From Rhyacophila brunnea (lineage: Eukaryota > Arthropoda > Insecta > Trichoptera > Rhyacophilidae): 64,000 nucleotides of DNA. Numbering within the stretch: position 1 is the stretch's first letter; every line of letters begins with the position of its first letter. This document shows, piece by piece, positions 48,896 to 59,637 of this stretch. A model generated the notes under the pieces. It was not told the DNA's origin, made no database searches, and saw only the letters and a program-made list of their open reading frames with translations. The stretch lies in contig JAGYXB010001603.1 of the NCBI GenBank assembly GCA_022495005.1, positions 620,001-684,000 on the forward strand, read 5' to 3'. The position numbers were made by a program, and so were the translations under genes.

Positions 48896-49903
48896 CAGGG
48901 GAGGGCAAACTGCGGCCCGCGGGCCGCATGTGGCCCGCCGGGTATTTTTTTGCGGCCCGCCATCATTAATTGTACTTCTGATTACGAATAACTTTTTTAT
49001 ATTTTTTTAAAAAATATTGACAATTGATTAAAAGTTGAAGAATTTGTTGTTTCGTTAATGTATTATCTCAGTACGTCTTCCTTGCGTCTCGTCTCACACT
49101 ATGTAACCACTATTTTCTATGTTGAACATCGTGACACATTTAAATACTTTTAACTCTGCGTTGCAAGGAAAAAAAATATATGCCCACGATATGGTGAAGA
49201 GTTTGAATGGATTTCAATTAAAACTCAAGTTGTTCCTTCGACAAATATCGAATAAGAACGTAGACCACTTTCCAACTTTGAAGTTGCTGAATATACCAGA
49301 ATATAAATTTGCAGAATATGGTAAAATTATTAAAGCTCTGAATGACGATTTTTTACAAAGATTTGGTGACTTCCGAAAAATTGAGACAAGTTTAGCAACA
49401 GTACGCGATCCATTTTCAATAGATATTGATAGTGCACTGACAGAGCTACAACTTGAGATTATTGGTCTGCAGTGTGACACTGATTTAAAAGAATTGCATC
49501 GTCGCGAAGATATATCCAAATTTTACAATGCCCTTAATTCAGACAAATTCGAACAACTTAAAGATTATGCAAGAAAAATGTTCGTTGTTTTTGGATCAAC
49601 CTATATATGTGAACAAACATTTTTGATCATGAACCTCAATAAAAATTCTTTACGATCAAATATCTCCGATGCCCATTTACAAGCAGTTTTGAAAATATCA
49701 ACCACAAAATTAACACCTGAATTTGAACACTTTCATTCTTCTCATTATTTTTTTTTGTAATGTTTATTTTTCGTGATAATAAATAGTGTATATTTTTCTA
49801 TAATCTAAGAGTGTATATCTAAAAATGGTATTTTACTTGCGGCCCGCCGCTCATTTTGAATTCTTGAATTTGGCCCTCCATCCAAAAAGATTGCCCGCCC
49901 CTG
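48896..49903 (+). mobile_element. hAT DNA transposon, internally deleted, 1008 bp
   Basis: Both ends begin CAGGGG: left CAGGGGAGGGCAAACT and right (complement) CAGGGGCGGGCAATCT, 14 of 16 matching. An exact 8-bp duplication GTATAAAT flanks it. Subterminal GCGGCCCGC repeats (two or three on the left, one or two on the right) probably bind transposase. The body holds only the C-terminal part of a transposase (49119-49760). Autonomous hAT elements are several kilobases, so this is a deleted derivative needing a helper. Confidence 0.93.
49119..49760 (+). pseudogene. hAT transposase, C-terminal remnant (GTF2IRD2/ZBED-like type)
   Basis: 213 codons from an ATG to TAA, open and in frame. It matches by eye the C-terminal part of hAT transposases of the kind annotated in animals as GTF2I-repeat-domain-2-like or ZBED-like proteins. 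An N-terminal segment L-N-T-F-N-S-A-L-Q-G-K is followed by F-Q-L-K-L-K-L-F. The dimerisation region near the end has F-G-S-T-Y-I-C-E-Q-T-F and M-N-L-N-K-N-S-L-R-S with L-Q-A-V-L-K-I. The BED zinc finger and most of the catalytic fold are absent. No intact active site is present, so it cannot transpose by itself. Lack of stops suggests recent deletion or limited decay. Confidence 0.88.
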
Positions 49904-49911
49904 GTATAAAT
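49904..49911 (+). repeat. hAT target-site duplication, right copy
   Basis: GTATAAAT, identical to 48888-48895. Confidence 0.9.
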
Positions 49912-51520
49912 GAAGCTTTTTATAGCACTTTACAATATCTTAATCCAAACGTGGCGTTAGATTAAAAAAAAAACTAAGTAATACTAAGTTATCGGTTAGG
50001 TAAGGTTAGTCATATTATTGGTATAAACAAAGTAATATGGAAATTATATTATATCATTTAAATACTGTCTAGTACATAATATGACAATTCATTGATAATG
50101 CAAGATATCACATAACAAGAGAGTTACAAACTTAAAGTATTAGAATTTTTGATTGATCGAGATTGACTTCTTAGATTTATTATCATAAGGTACAAAAAGT
50201 TGCACTTATAAATAGCAATATATTATATAGACATACAATAGTGTCACAAAAGGCAATGGTACTTATATACGAGAGAAAAGTGATAATATAACACCTACGT
50301 AAAGCTAACATCGGAGCGGACGCGTTCGACTGAACATCGAATTTTTACTCGGCGATTTATGTGTGAACGCCGCTATGGTCACAATGTGCTATGACTCAGG
50401 TCCGTTCATTTTATTGGACCACCCACCCGTATACAATGTAACATATGAAAATGTTGGGGCGCCTAGATAACCGGTACACAAAAGAAATGAACAAATAATA
50501 ATACATGCCATACCGACATCGATACGTCCGTACAAATAATACATCCGATTCAGATATAAAAAAAAACAATTCCGAAATATGCTATATTTTATTTACACAT
50601 CTCAGCGCCATTACGCTAAAACCATATTTTAGCTATAAAGTTTAACAACACTTACATGAATGACAGAAAATTAACAGACTACATATTATTATCTAAGAAA
50701 ATGTAACATATTATCCAATTTAAATTTGGTATATTAAACGATTCGTCGGCATATTTTGAGTTTGATTTTTTAAACGTCAAGTTTCGGATGATATTAGAAA
50801 CAAATACGCGTTCGGTAATTTTCGGTACGTTAACTAAGTAACTATTTAATGCTTTTTACATAAAATTTAGAAAGGACTATTATTAATATATTTATATAGT
50901 TTTAATTAAATAGCCAATGTTATACTTAAAGGTTTATAATAATATAAACATCAAACACGTCTAGTTATGTGTCTGTGCGTTACTATTACATTAATATTCA
51001 GCAATCTTTTAAATTTGCTTCTAAATGCGATAGATACCTAGCTAAAAGCTGATTTTCAGTTATTTTCTCACGTCCCGCTCACCCGCCAAAACTGAGACAG
51101 AAACTCAGGACTTAATATAGCTACTCTACTTGGCATAAATAATAACATTCAATATTTTATAGACTGCATTACGGGTATATATGAAAACCAACTATTCTTG
51201 GCGCACGATAGCACGGATGCTGAACGGATGGTAGTGAAAAGTGTATTTGGGTCTTTATTCCGGCGCAGAAAATAATATTCTGAATATTTAGTACTGACTG
51301 ACTTACTGATCAATGATCATTGTCAGAATCACGTGTCAGTCGATACGAGAGAGCTGTCATGCTGGGAAAACGTGTGTCAATCAACTGGGTAGCAAATACT
51401 CGCATCACTGATATAGAACTTAATACATGAAAAATGTATGATTGTTTAGTGCAGCTTCAAAATTTGCTGAGGTAGAGAGAGATTTGTCAAATAATTTTTT
51501 TAATTATAACATATGATAAT
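49912..51520. other. AT-rich DNA with two weak islands
   Basis: GC-richer patches at about 50290-50470 and 51060-51400. No gene or repeat was recognised. Confidence 0.4.
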
Positions 51521-51570
51521 ATGTCACTTGGTATTCACCAGAATTAAAAAAATAGTTTACGACACATTTC
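51521..51570 (+). repeat. dispersed repeat, family D, copy 2
   Basis: TCACTTGGTATTCACCAGAA followed by an A-rich stretch and GTTTACGACACATTT; same order as 44878-44928. Confidence 0.5.
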
Positions 51571-54440
51571 ACTCAACGTTTGAGTGTACCCATCTAATAA
51601 TTATTTGTTTTCATGATGTGTACACATTGACTTTCGTGTTTAATTAAAATGACTGGTTCAATATTCGCATTATAAAACTAGCTGTTTTAACAATGTATTT
51701 ATTCATGGAGTTTTCACAATGTGGGTCCATATGCACGAGACCGATTCAAATAGCAACTACCATTTCATTTGTTATATTTTCTAATAATTTATATGAAAAA
51801 AAAAACTTATTTAAACAATCGTTTTGTATCAAATGGGATAGCATAAATTTTTACGGCGCTAAAAATTACTTAATCTTCTATTTTTCCGATAACAAATCTA
51901 GCCACAATTCAGCGGTACTACAGGTTATAATATATAACATGCTAAGCTGGAAGATTAGCAAAACGAAAGCTATTGCTGTCGGTCAAACAATAAACAATCA
52001 AGTTTTGCGAAACATAATCAAAAATAGTTCTAGCGAGTCATGTGTTTTCGCTGCTTATGAAACGGTTCACTTCAATCCAGCTAGAAAAATATTCTCAACC
52101 TAGATATCACGATACCTATATAAATCTCTTACGAGATAATTTACGATAGGCGGAGTTTTTATACAAAAATAATGATAGTAGGTACCTGTTCTGTTGCAGA
52201 TATCGGTAAAAATAGCATAATTTGGAAATCACCGACTTTGATGTAGACACGGAGCGAAATTCAATAATGCGGAATATAAGCGAATTTTCCTTTACACCAC
52301 TACCGTAACTTCCGGTACCTACTCTCAATTATCTTTCCACCAACGCTCAAGCAGGACACAGCGACTATAAGAGAGAACAAAAAACTTAACCAAAACTATA
52401 AGCTCCCATTTCATATTGATATTATGATCACTTTGCCCATACGACAAATAAAATGTACAAAGCCTTTCTGGATGACAGGACAAGAGCTGTTTGGAATGAA
52501 GAGCCTAAAGAAGTCTTGAACCGCGAGTGGTAGTCATCTGGGGTAAGGAACTCCCATTATGTTGATATACCCAATAGTAGAGCTTTCATGAGCCCAATTC
52601 CCTTGCAAATATATCGTAGGTCTAAACCGCATACAAAATGCATAAGTGAGGATTAAATCACCATCCACCAAGCTGGTATTGATATGTATTGAGGCTTTGC
52701 ATGTGCCTCTCTAGAGCTGTTGTTTTAGCAAGGTTATTCTGTGTTTCTGACTGTGACTGCGCTTCACCCTGCCACAATACAAACGAATGAACCGACTTTA
52801 ATTCACGTCTATCTTAGTAGGTAATAAATAAACATATTTATCTCTCACATTAAGTGTAGTAAAAATATTATTTTATTACAATTGGCAAATTAAAATAGAA
52901 TATGTGTGTATACTCAAATGTTATAGCATCAGTAAGTATACTATCTCTCAGCTTATTTATGAAAATATGCGCGCGATAATATAAACAACACAAGTAAGCA
53001 ATTAACTAGTTTCGTCGCGTAAAAGCTTACGGTGCGCTTTCTCAGAACGAATACACGGAGAGGTTTGGCGACACATTGGAAGCTCGTTTTCACCCCACAA
53101 TCTGAAAGACAAGCAGTGCTTAGATGAAGAGACGGAAACTATAACAAACCGTTTTAAACTTGCGCAGGTTGTGTCTACAGAATAATCTAAACACTGGCGC
53201 CGCAGTTTCTTTGCCAGATCCTTTACAAAGGACGAGGAGAATTACACAGTGGAACACATTTCAGCATCCTTCTCACTACTAAGCATGTTCAACAAAGCGA
53301 AACGTTAAACGACGCCAAAAACGGTGCAGAGGAACAAAACTACATCGGATGTGCAAGATCAACAGGTACTGCAAGATTTAAAAATGTATACTAATGTGAA
53401 CAAACCTAACTTTAACAGGAGTAGTATTTTGTAAAACTGTAATTGTGATAATGACTTATTCAAAATGACAAATACATATTCCAATAATATTTACCATTAT
53501 ATGTGTCGGTGAGAGTTTAAGATTTTAAGAAGAGATTTTAAGGAAAAATGCGGTTCAAGATTTTTCAGGTCCTAAATGGTAATTGATTTTTTTAATTGAA
53601 ATTGACTATTGAAATTTCATGTATCTATTATGAATAGACTCAAAATGTGTATGTATTCTATATATAACTAATTTTCGGCAAAATCGGACGTAATATACAC
53701 TGGATCTGAGGTATAAATATAATCACTAATATAATCTACAGTTCTCCGACATATTTGCATTTCTGAAGTAAATTCGTTTATAACATCATAATAATTAAAC
53801 CATTGATTACAGATATGCTTAGGCTTGACTAAAAATGACAACGTGACATCAGCAGCAATAGGTGTAATTATTTTAATATCTAGAAAATAAAGTAAAATCA
53901 CAAAAAAATACGGATGATTAATTACTTTTACTATTAACGAACAACTTTTATACGATATATTTATGTTCGACGTAGAATTTTTGACAACTTTCTTAAAAGC
54001 GCATTAAACATATTTTTTTTCTTAAATAGGTATCAAAAAATGCAAGAAGAAAAGACCAGACCGGAGGGTCGCGATTTGTAAGAGGACCGCGCAAAGAAAA
54101 ACCCACTTCACGATTCGTCCGGAAATGTCGGATGCAAAGCGGTAGCGAGTGAGTGACGTGGCGGGTAAACGGGGCTAAACGCTCAAAAGGATGCATCTTA
54201 GAGGGTTTACTTACCTACTTACTCGCTTTAGCAGAAGAAACCGAAAGTGACAAGGATATAATCAAGTGATAATATATCGCCAACAAAAGAATCATAAGTA
54301 AGTATTGTTAAAGTATTTGTATATATTTTTTGATACCATTATTTTTAAATATAATATGTATAAGTATATAAAATTAAATAAAATATACAGAATAAATACA
54401 GGAAAACTTAACAAATATAGATACTACCCCACTAACAATC
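51571..54440. other. non-coding or decayed sequence
   Basis: A 136-codon + strand frame at 51693-52103 has no recognisable motif; it is about as long as chance allows in this much AT-rich DNA. From about 52410 to 52800 and 53030 to 53350 the base composition is more balanced, as in eroded transposon DNA, but no motif could be read. A GC-rich patch lies at 54030-54190. Confidence 0.35.
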
Positions 54441-54800
54441 GATGATTTCCAGAAGATACAGCACAGATTCTTGCGAAAGATCTTTAGCAACATCTTTGAG
54501 GATGGCGCAATCTGATGACGTCACTACAATCATAAGCTCTATAATTAAGTTATATGATGGGCGTGTCATAATTACCATACATCAACATCTGTGATGGGCC
54601 GACCAGTTACAAAATACGTATGGATGATCAAGCATCGACAATGCCCACGTCTAGTGGACCAGATGTATAGCCATATGTGAGAAGACCACAACTGCGGTGA
54701 CTTGATACTTAAGAAACTGTAGAAGGAGAGTGGAAGATCAATCCGAATAGAGAAGTCTGTTTGAGGTAGCTAGACCACGGAAAAAACAGAACAATTACTG
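54441..54800 (+). pseudogene. possible decayed non-LTR reverse transcriptase fragment
   Basis: Composition is more balanced than its flanks. One frame from 54441 reads F-Q-K-I-Q-H-R-F-L-R-K-I-F before a stop, resembling the region after the reverse transcriptase core in many insect non-LTR elements (pattern L-Q-x-x-Q-N-x-F-L-R). About 100 bp on, another frame gives M-G-R-P-V-T-K-Y, resembling the G-R-P-x-T-K/R-W region near the ends of such proteins. Stops and frame changes are frequent. The match is by eye and weak. Confidence 0.3.
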
Positions 54801-57800
54801 GTAAACTTAAGTGTAGGTATTCTTCTCATATGAACATAGTGAGTATCTAACGAGACATTTTTACAACGTTTTTATTAGCTCGTATTCTTATTTGTCCGGT
54901 GATTGCTTGTCCGGTACAAATCTTGTAATCGATTTTTAACTAACTTCCCGACTAGCTAAACACGGTGCCAATGCATTTTTTAAATACTTTTAGCCATCTT
55001 TAAGTAGAGTTGAATTCATTTTCAGTTAATTCTGTTTTGTATGAAAAGTTATTTCGGAAGAAATCCGTAATCCAATTCATTATTATTGGTTGCTAAAGGT
55101 CTGGGTTCCTAGCAACTAAATTATTAATATATACGTGCATTACTATGGAAATCAAAATTACATTTCAGTATTTTTTTCTATCAAGTACAATTTTTTTTTG
55201 ATCGTTTAAGCTAGCAAGTCAAGTTTATATGATTCAACAGAAAATTTAAAAACGTTGTATATAAAAAGTTATTTTTATCTTGTTATTATTAATAATAAAA
55301 CCATAACAGAAAGTATAGACAGATTAAAAATGGTAAGTATATATACAGAACTAAATTAAGCCGGAATCAAACTTTTCAGACGAAAGTAAGACAGTTATGT
55401 ACTGCGAAATATCATGATTTTATATAAGTATAATATAGAATGAAATTTGTAAATATAATTAAACGTTACAATAATATAGTAAGAAACACGAATTTTCACA
55501 CAGAAAATTCACTGTAAGTAGGTGTGTTCTATGATAATATTTTTATTTAGTATAAAATAAGATATATTTTCTGAAATTAATATGTAAGCCAGAGCAGCCC
55601 GAGAAAAAATTTACAGCGGGGAAAACCTTGTCGAAATACATAAAACAGTATTAATATTATCCGAATGCGTACGTGTAATGTTGCAACGGTATAAAACGCG
55701 AATGAAAAGTACACTGTAAAAAAACATAATTTCCGATGGCAGGCGCATTAAAAAATGGGTCTAATAGGATTGGACCGAAAGGTACACGTTATGTTTATGA
55801 CGTAATTATTACCGAAGCAAAATTGCCACTATAAAAAGTTGATGATTGAGAGCGACAGAGCACTGCATTAAAACTAGAAAAAATGCGACGCACCATTTAC
55901 CATCATGTCACAAATTTTATAAGACATAAAAATGAAAATTATTTTTTGTTTCAGTACCTATACGTAACACTGTGGACACACTGTAAACATAATGCAAAAG
56001 ACGAGCATCGTTTCAATTTCTTATTAAGCTCACACGAGAAAAATTTAGCGTAGGTAGATACTATTTACATAATTCTGCTGACGTTGAAGAAAACTTTATA
56101 TATAGAAGAATGCTAAATCTATGAGAATGAAGTTAAAGAAAGATTAATAAAACAAATGATTAAATTAACTGCAAGTCATTTCTTCTTGGACTTCAACTGT
56201 ATCAAACTTCAGTCTATTATTGCTCGTATCTGTCAATAACTGCATTTCAAAATAATATTAGATTCACTAAAGTAAGTAAAATTCATTATAATAGGCATAG
56301 ATTTATTCTACGTTTATATTATGGTCTTACAACATTGGAATATTCGAATGAATAAAATCTAACATTATTAGGTATTAAATGAGACAATATAATATCCTTA
56401 AATACATACCCTATTTGGACGTAGGTATAATATTTCTAGAGCATACACGTCGGTACGTACGCTGCAGACTGGCGATTTGTATATTATTTATAACTCCATT
56501 AGGTTAAAAACAGAAAATGCAATATCTGTGCACAAAATACATCGATATTATTTAGTAAATATCTATAGAAATTGTTGTGACAGTGTACCGACGCCATGTA
56601 TTAGTCGACCTATGCATCGGACAAGGGCAGACAAACCTACCCATATATTATGTGACTTCATATAAATATTTTGAATAATGTAATTAGCATAAAATCCCAT
56701 TAGGTACCGTAATATTGCAGTAACCACATAGGGTCAACACTATAATAAATAGTTATCGCCATTATTTCTTGGAACTAAACTCATCCAATGAAGTCGAGAG
56801 AATGATGAAGTACAGTGGACCGAATGAGCATATTATAAAACTCCTCGCAAATACGACGCCATCAGGCGCGAGAAAAGCGTTCACCCTGACATCAAATTCA
56901 TTCATACTTATTATTTAGTTGAGGCAGAGATTGCAGACCAAAAGAATTTGTATAATCTAAAGAAATTGCATTCATGAATTTGGATATTTTATAATACAAT
57001 ACTTAATAGGGATTCCAGAAGTTTTATAGTAGTTGAATTGGTAGCAAAAATATTCATTGGAATAATGAAAGATAGTGGCATAAACAATATGGCGGCCTGT
57101 TTTGGCGGTTTGTTATACTACGCGTATGACGTAGGTACTGATATTTACGATATTTTGAACTTTTGATGCTTTTAATTAACATAACAAATTGTTCAGAATC
57201 TATATGCATGAGTTCCACCATCTTATCAATATTTAAATAAATATTAGAATAATGCCACCATTGAATTTGATTACTAGCTATATTAAAATAGCGTGTTTCT
57301 CAATATTTTTTTTATAAAAAGATTAAATTGAAACACAAATTCTTAATACAATATATGTTATAGAACTAATTAGATACCTACCAACATAAATGAATTGCAC
57401 AAATTTTAACCAAAAATCTGGGGAAAAAGAGTAGAGATGAATACTTAATTAAAATAATCAGGTAGGAGAAGATGCAGCTCAATAAATCACTGGATCCAGC
57501 CATAATATGTGGAAATGTTGATGGCTGCCATATGCATCAGTTGCAATGGATCAGGTGGACAGAATTGTTGGAGGAGCGAAAGACCTGTTATGAACTTTTG
57601 CGCTATTGATGATTATAATGAAAAATAAAATAGGTATAATAATTCATGAATAAAACGTCAAAAACATCAAATTCGTTATGTTAATTTTATAATAAATACT
57701 ACATTGTAAATAAATACTGCGTTATTATATTACAAAAAAAAATCAGAAGAAAATGAAATCGCCTGAAAACTATAATTAATCTATTGGTGCTTAAAGTACA

Positions 57801-59016
57801 TATTCACATATATATAGGTACCGGTATAAAATTGCATTAGAACCATAACCAGTTATCAAAACTGTCCAATTGATAATAATGGCGTCGAAAACATAAAAGC
57901 AATGGTTGTCCGATCTCTGTACGGTCGTCGTCACATCCTGCGCGAAGCAGACGCCCGGGCGCCGTCGACCCAACACGTTTCGACTCTCGAGAGATCGGTC
58001 AAGCAAAAAAAAAACATTCTGGGATTCAGTCACTGAACAAAATCGGGTTTTGACTTGACATATAGCTATGAAAAATATTATAATATATAAATTTGTATTA
58101 AATATTTCAATATATTCCCACTTCTATACCGCCCTTCCACTCGATTCTATCTAGTCCACAGATATCGCCACACCAAGAAAATCAAATTATAATTCACGTA
58201 GTTATGGCATAAAAATGTTCAATACGTAGATGAAAGTTTCTTTTTATAATAAAATGAAAACATTATAAATAGTTACTTACTATGATGATTTAGAATACCT
58301 ACGTCAACGTATAAAAATGTAAAACTACTGGTGATTTTTTTGTTTGATACTTCTGAAATGAATTGTACATTATGTAAAAAAAAATAGTTATATAGATCAG
58401 ATCATAATGAGTAATTACAAAAAAAAACAATTTAATGTTACGTTATATTTAATAAAATACGTAAATATGTTTAAAGGCAGTAGTAGGTACATACGCAGGT
58501 ACACTACAATAATAAATAATAAAGGCTTAAAAATCGATATAAGCAATAAATTAACATAGCTACGCACCTACCATTTGAGTATGGGAAATAGAGGTGATTT
58601 AGCGAATATTTTATGCAAGTGGAAAAACATATTATTAACATCAACAAAGCGCGTATTTGCCCCGGCATAAACATTGACTAGAACACTCGTTTTGTTCGAT
58701 GTGGTCCTATTGATTTACTGAAACCAATTTCAGTTATATGAGTAAACAACTGGTTTATTTAATTTTATGGTCAAACAATAGCTGTTTAATTGAAATGGAC
58801 GGAAAATAAATACGATGCGCTTTATATTATTAAATTCTTGCTTAAATATTTTAATAATATATCGCATCACTGCACCAATACAAAAAACATTAAGCCTTAG
58901 TAAAAGAGAGATACTAGAACTCAGAATAGCACAGTACAAAGATAAATAAACAAATAAGGATCTAGAATAATAGACTTTGTTAAAAAAAATCTTAAATGGA
59001 ACAGGCTATACAGCAT
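54801..59016. other. AT-rich DNA with several GC-richer islands
   Basis: Islands at about 55580-55910, 56800-56910 and 57860-58040; the last is notably CpG-rich. At 55957 a strong acceptor (TTTTTTGTTTCAG) is followed by 34 open codons. A balanced-composition patch at 57470-57610 may be an old repeat. Nothing was recognised as a gene. Confidence 0.35.
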
Positions 59017-59019
59017 AAA

Positions 59020-59220
59020 GAATCGACAATCGCTGGAAAAATCAATACGTGGCAGTGTTGCGCAAGGAACCGAGAGGAATGATCCACACTGATGGTGATG
59101 TTGCCGAAACTTTTTTGATAATTATAAATAGGAATTTTATTCAAAAAGTTGGAGACATAAATGCACAGGATCTAAGAAAATGTTATTTTATCGTTGAACG
59201 AAATACATTAAATCATTAAT
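59020..59220 (+). CDS. unidentified 66-codon open stretch
   Basis: Open between an in-frame TAA at 59017 and a TAA at 59218-59220. Composition is coding-like near the start (I-D-N-R-W-K-N-Q-Y-V-A-V-L-R-K-E-P-R-G-M) and it later contains G-D-V-A-E-T-F and Q-K-V-G-D-I-N-A-Q-D-L-R-K. There is no ATG at the beginning, so it would be an exon or a fossil. No family was recognised. A retrotransposon 3' end lies 130 bp downstream but is in a different setting. Confidence 0.2.
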
Positions 59221-59348
59221 TTATGTAGTAACACTTGTTTATAAGTTTTCGTTTCGGTAAGTTTCCTTCCTATCTCGCATAAATTCTTAAAATCTCCAAA
59301 TAATTTGAGGTCTGCATATAGGTATATATATTATTTATATTTTAATGA

Positions 59349-59637
59349 AAGGCACCAATAGCGAGGGCTGTGCGGCTGGTCAACGCACTACCTAAAGATG
59401 TTAACATTTTTAGCGATCCAATTTATGTATTTTGTTTTTAAAATTACATTTTATTGTTAAATTTGTATTTTCTTGAATTATTGTCGTTTTTCACTATAAA
59501 ATTATTTTTTGCATTGTTTTTGTGTAAGTTTGTTTACATGTAGGTACTATTTATTCTGAATTTCATGTTGTGAACGTTTTGAATTAATAATATGATATGT
59601 GCTCAATGTGTCTTTCAAATAAATAAATAAATAAATA
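59349..59637 (+). pseudogene. 5'-truncated non-LTR retrotransposon 3' end with (AAAT)n tail
   Basis: A short frame at 59349-59441 ends in a stop and reads P-I-A-R-A-V-R-L-V-N-A-L-P-K-D-V-N-I-F-S followed by D-P. This is the usual C-terminal pattern of many insect non-LTR ORF2 proteins (small basic segment, L-x-N-x-L-P, then D-I/V-x-I-F). An AT-rich 3' UTR of about 175 bp follows and ends in tandem AAAT repeats at about 59619-59637. The rest of the element is missing, as expected for incomplete reverse transcription. Target duplications could not be fixed. Confidence 0.55.

Noticed and set aside
51693..52103. 136-codon open frame on the + strand
   Set aside because: Longest frame outside the transposons, but composition matches AT-rich filler and no motif or splice signal supports it. 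With about 0.07-0.08 stops per codon in such DNA, one frame this long somewhere in 64 kb on six frames is not surprising.
53030..53350. Decayed gene or transposon
   Set aside because: More balanced composition than its flanks, but no motif could be read in any frame.
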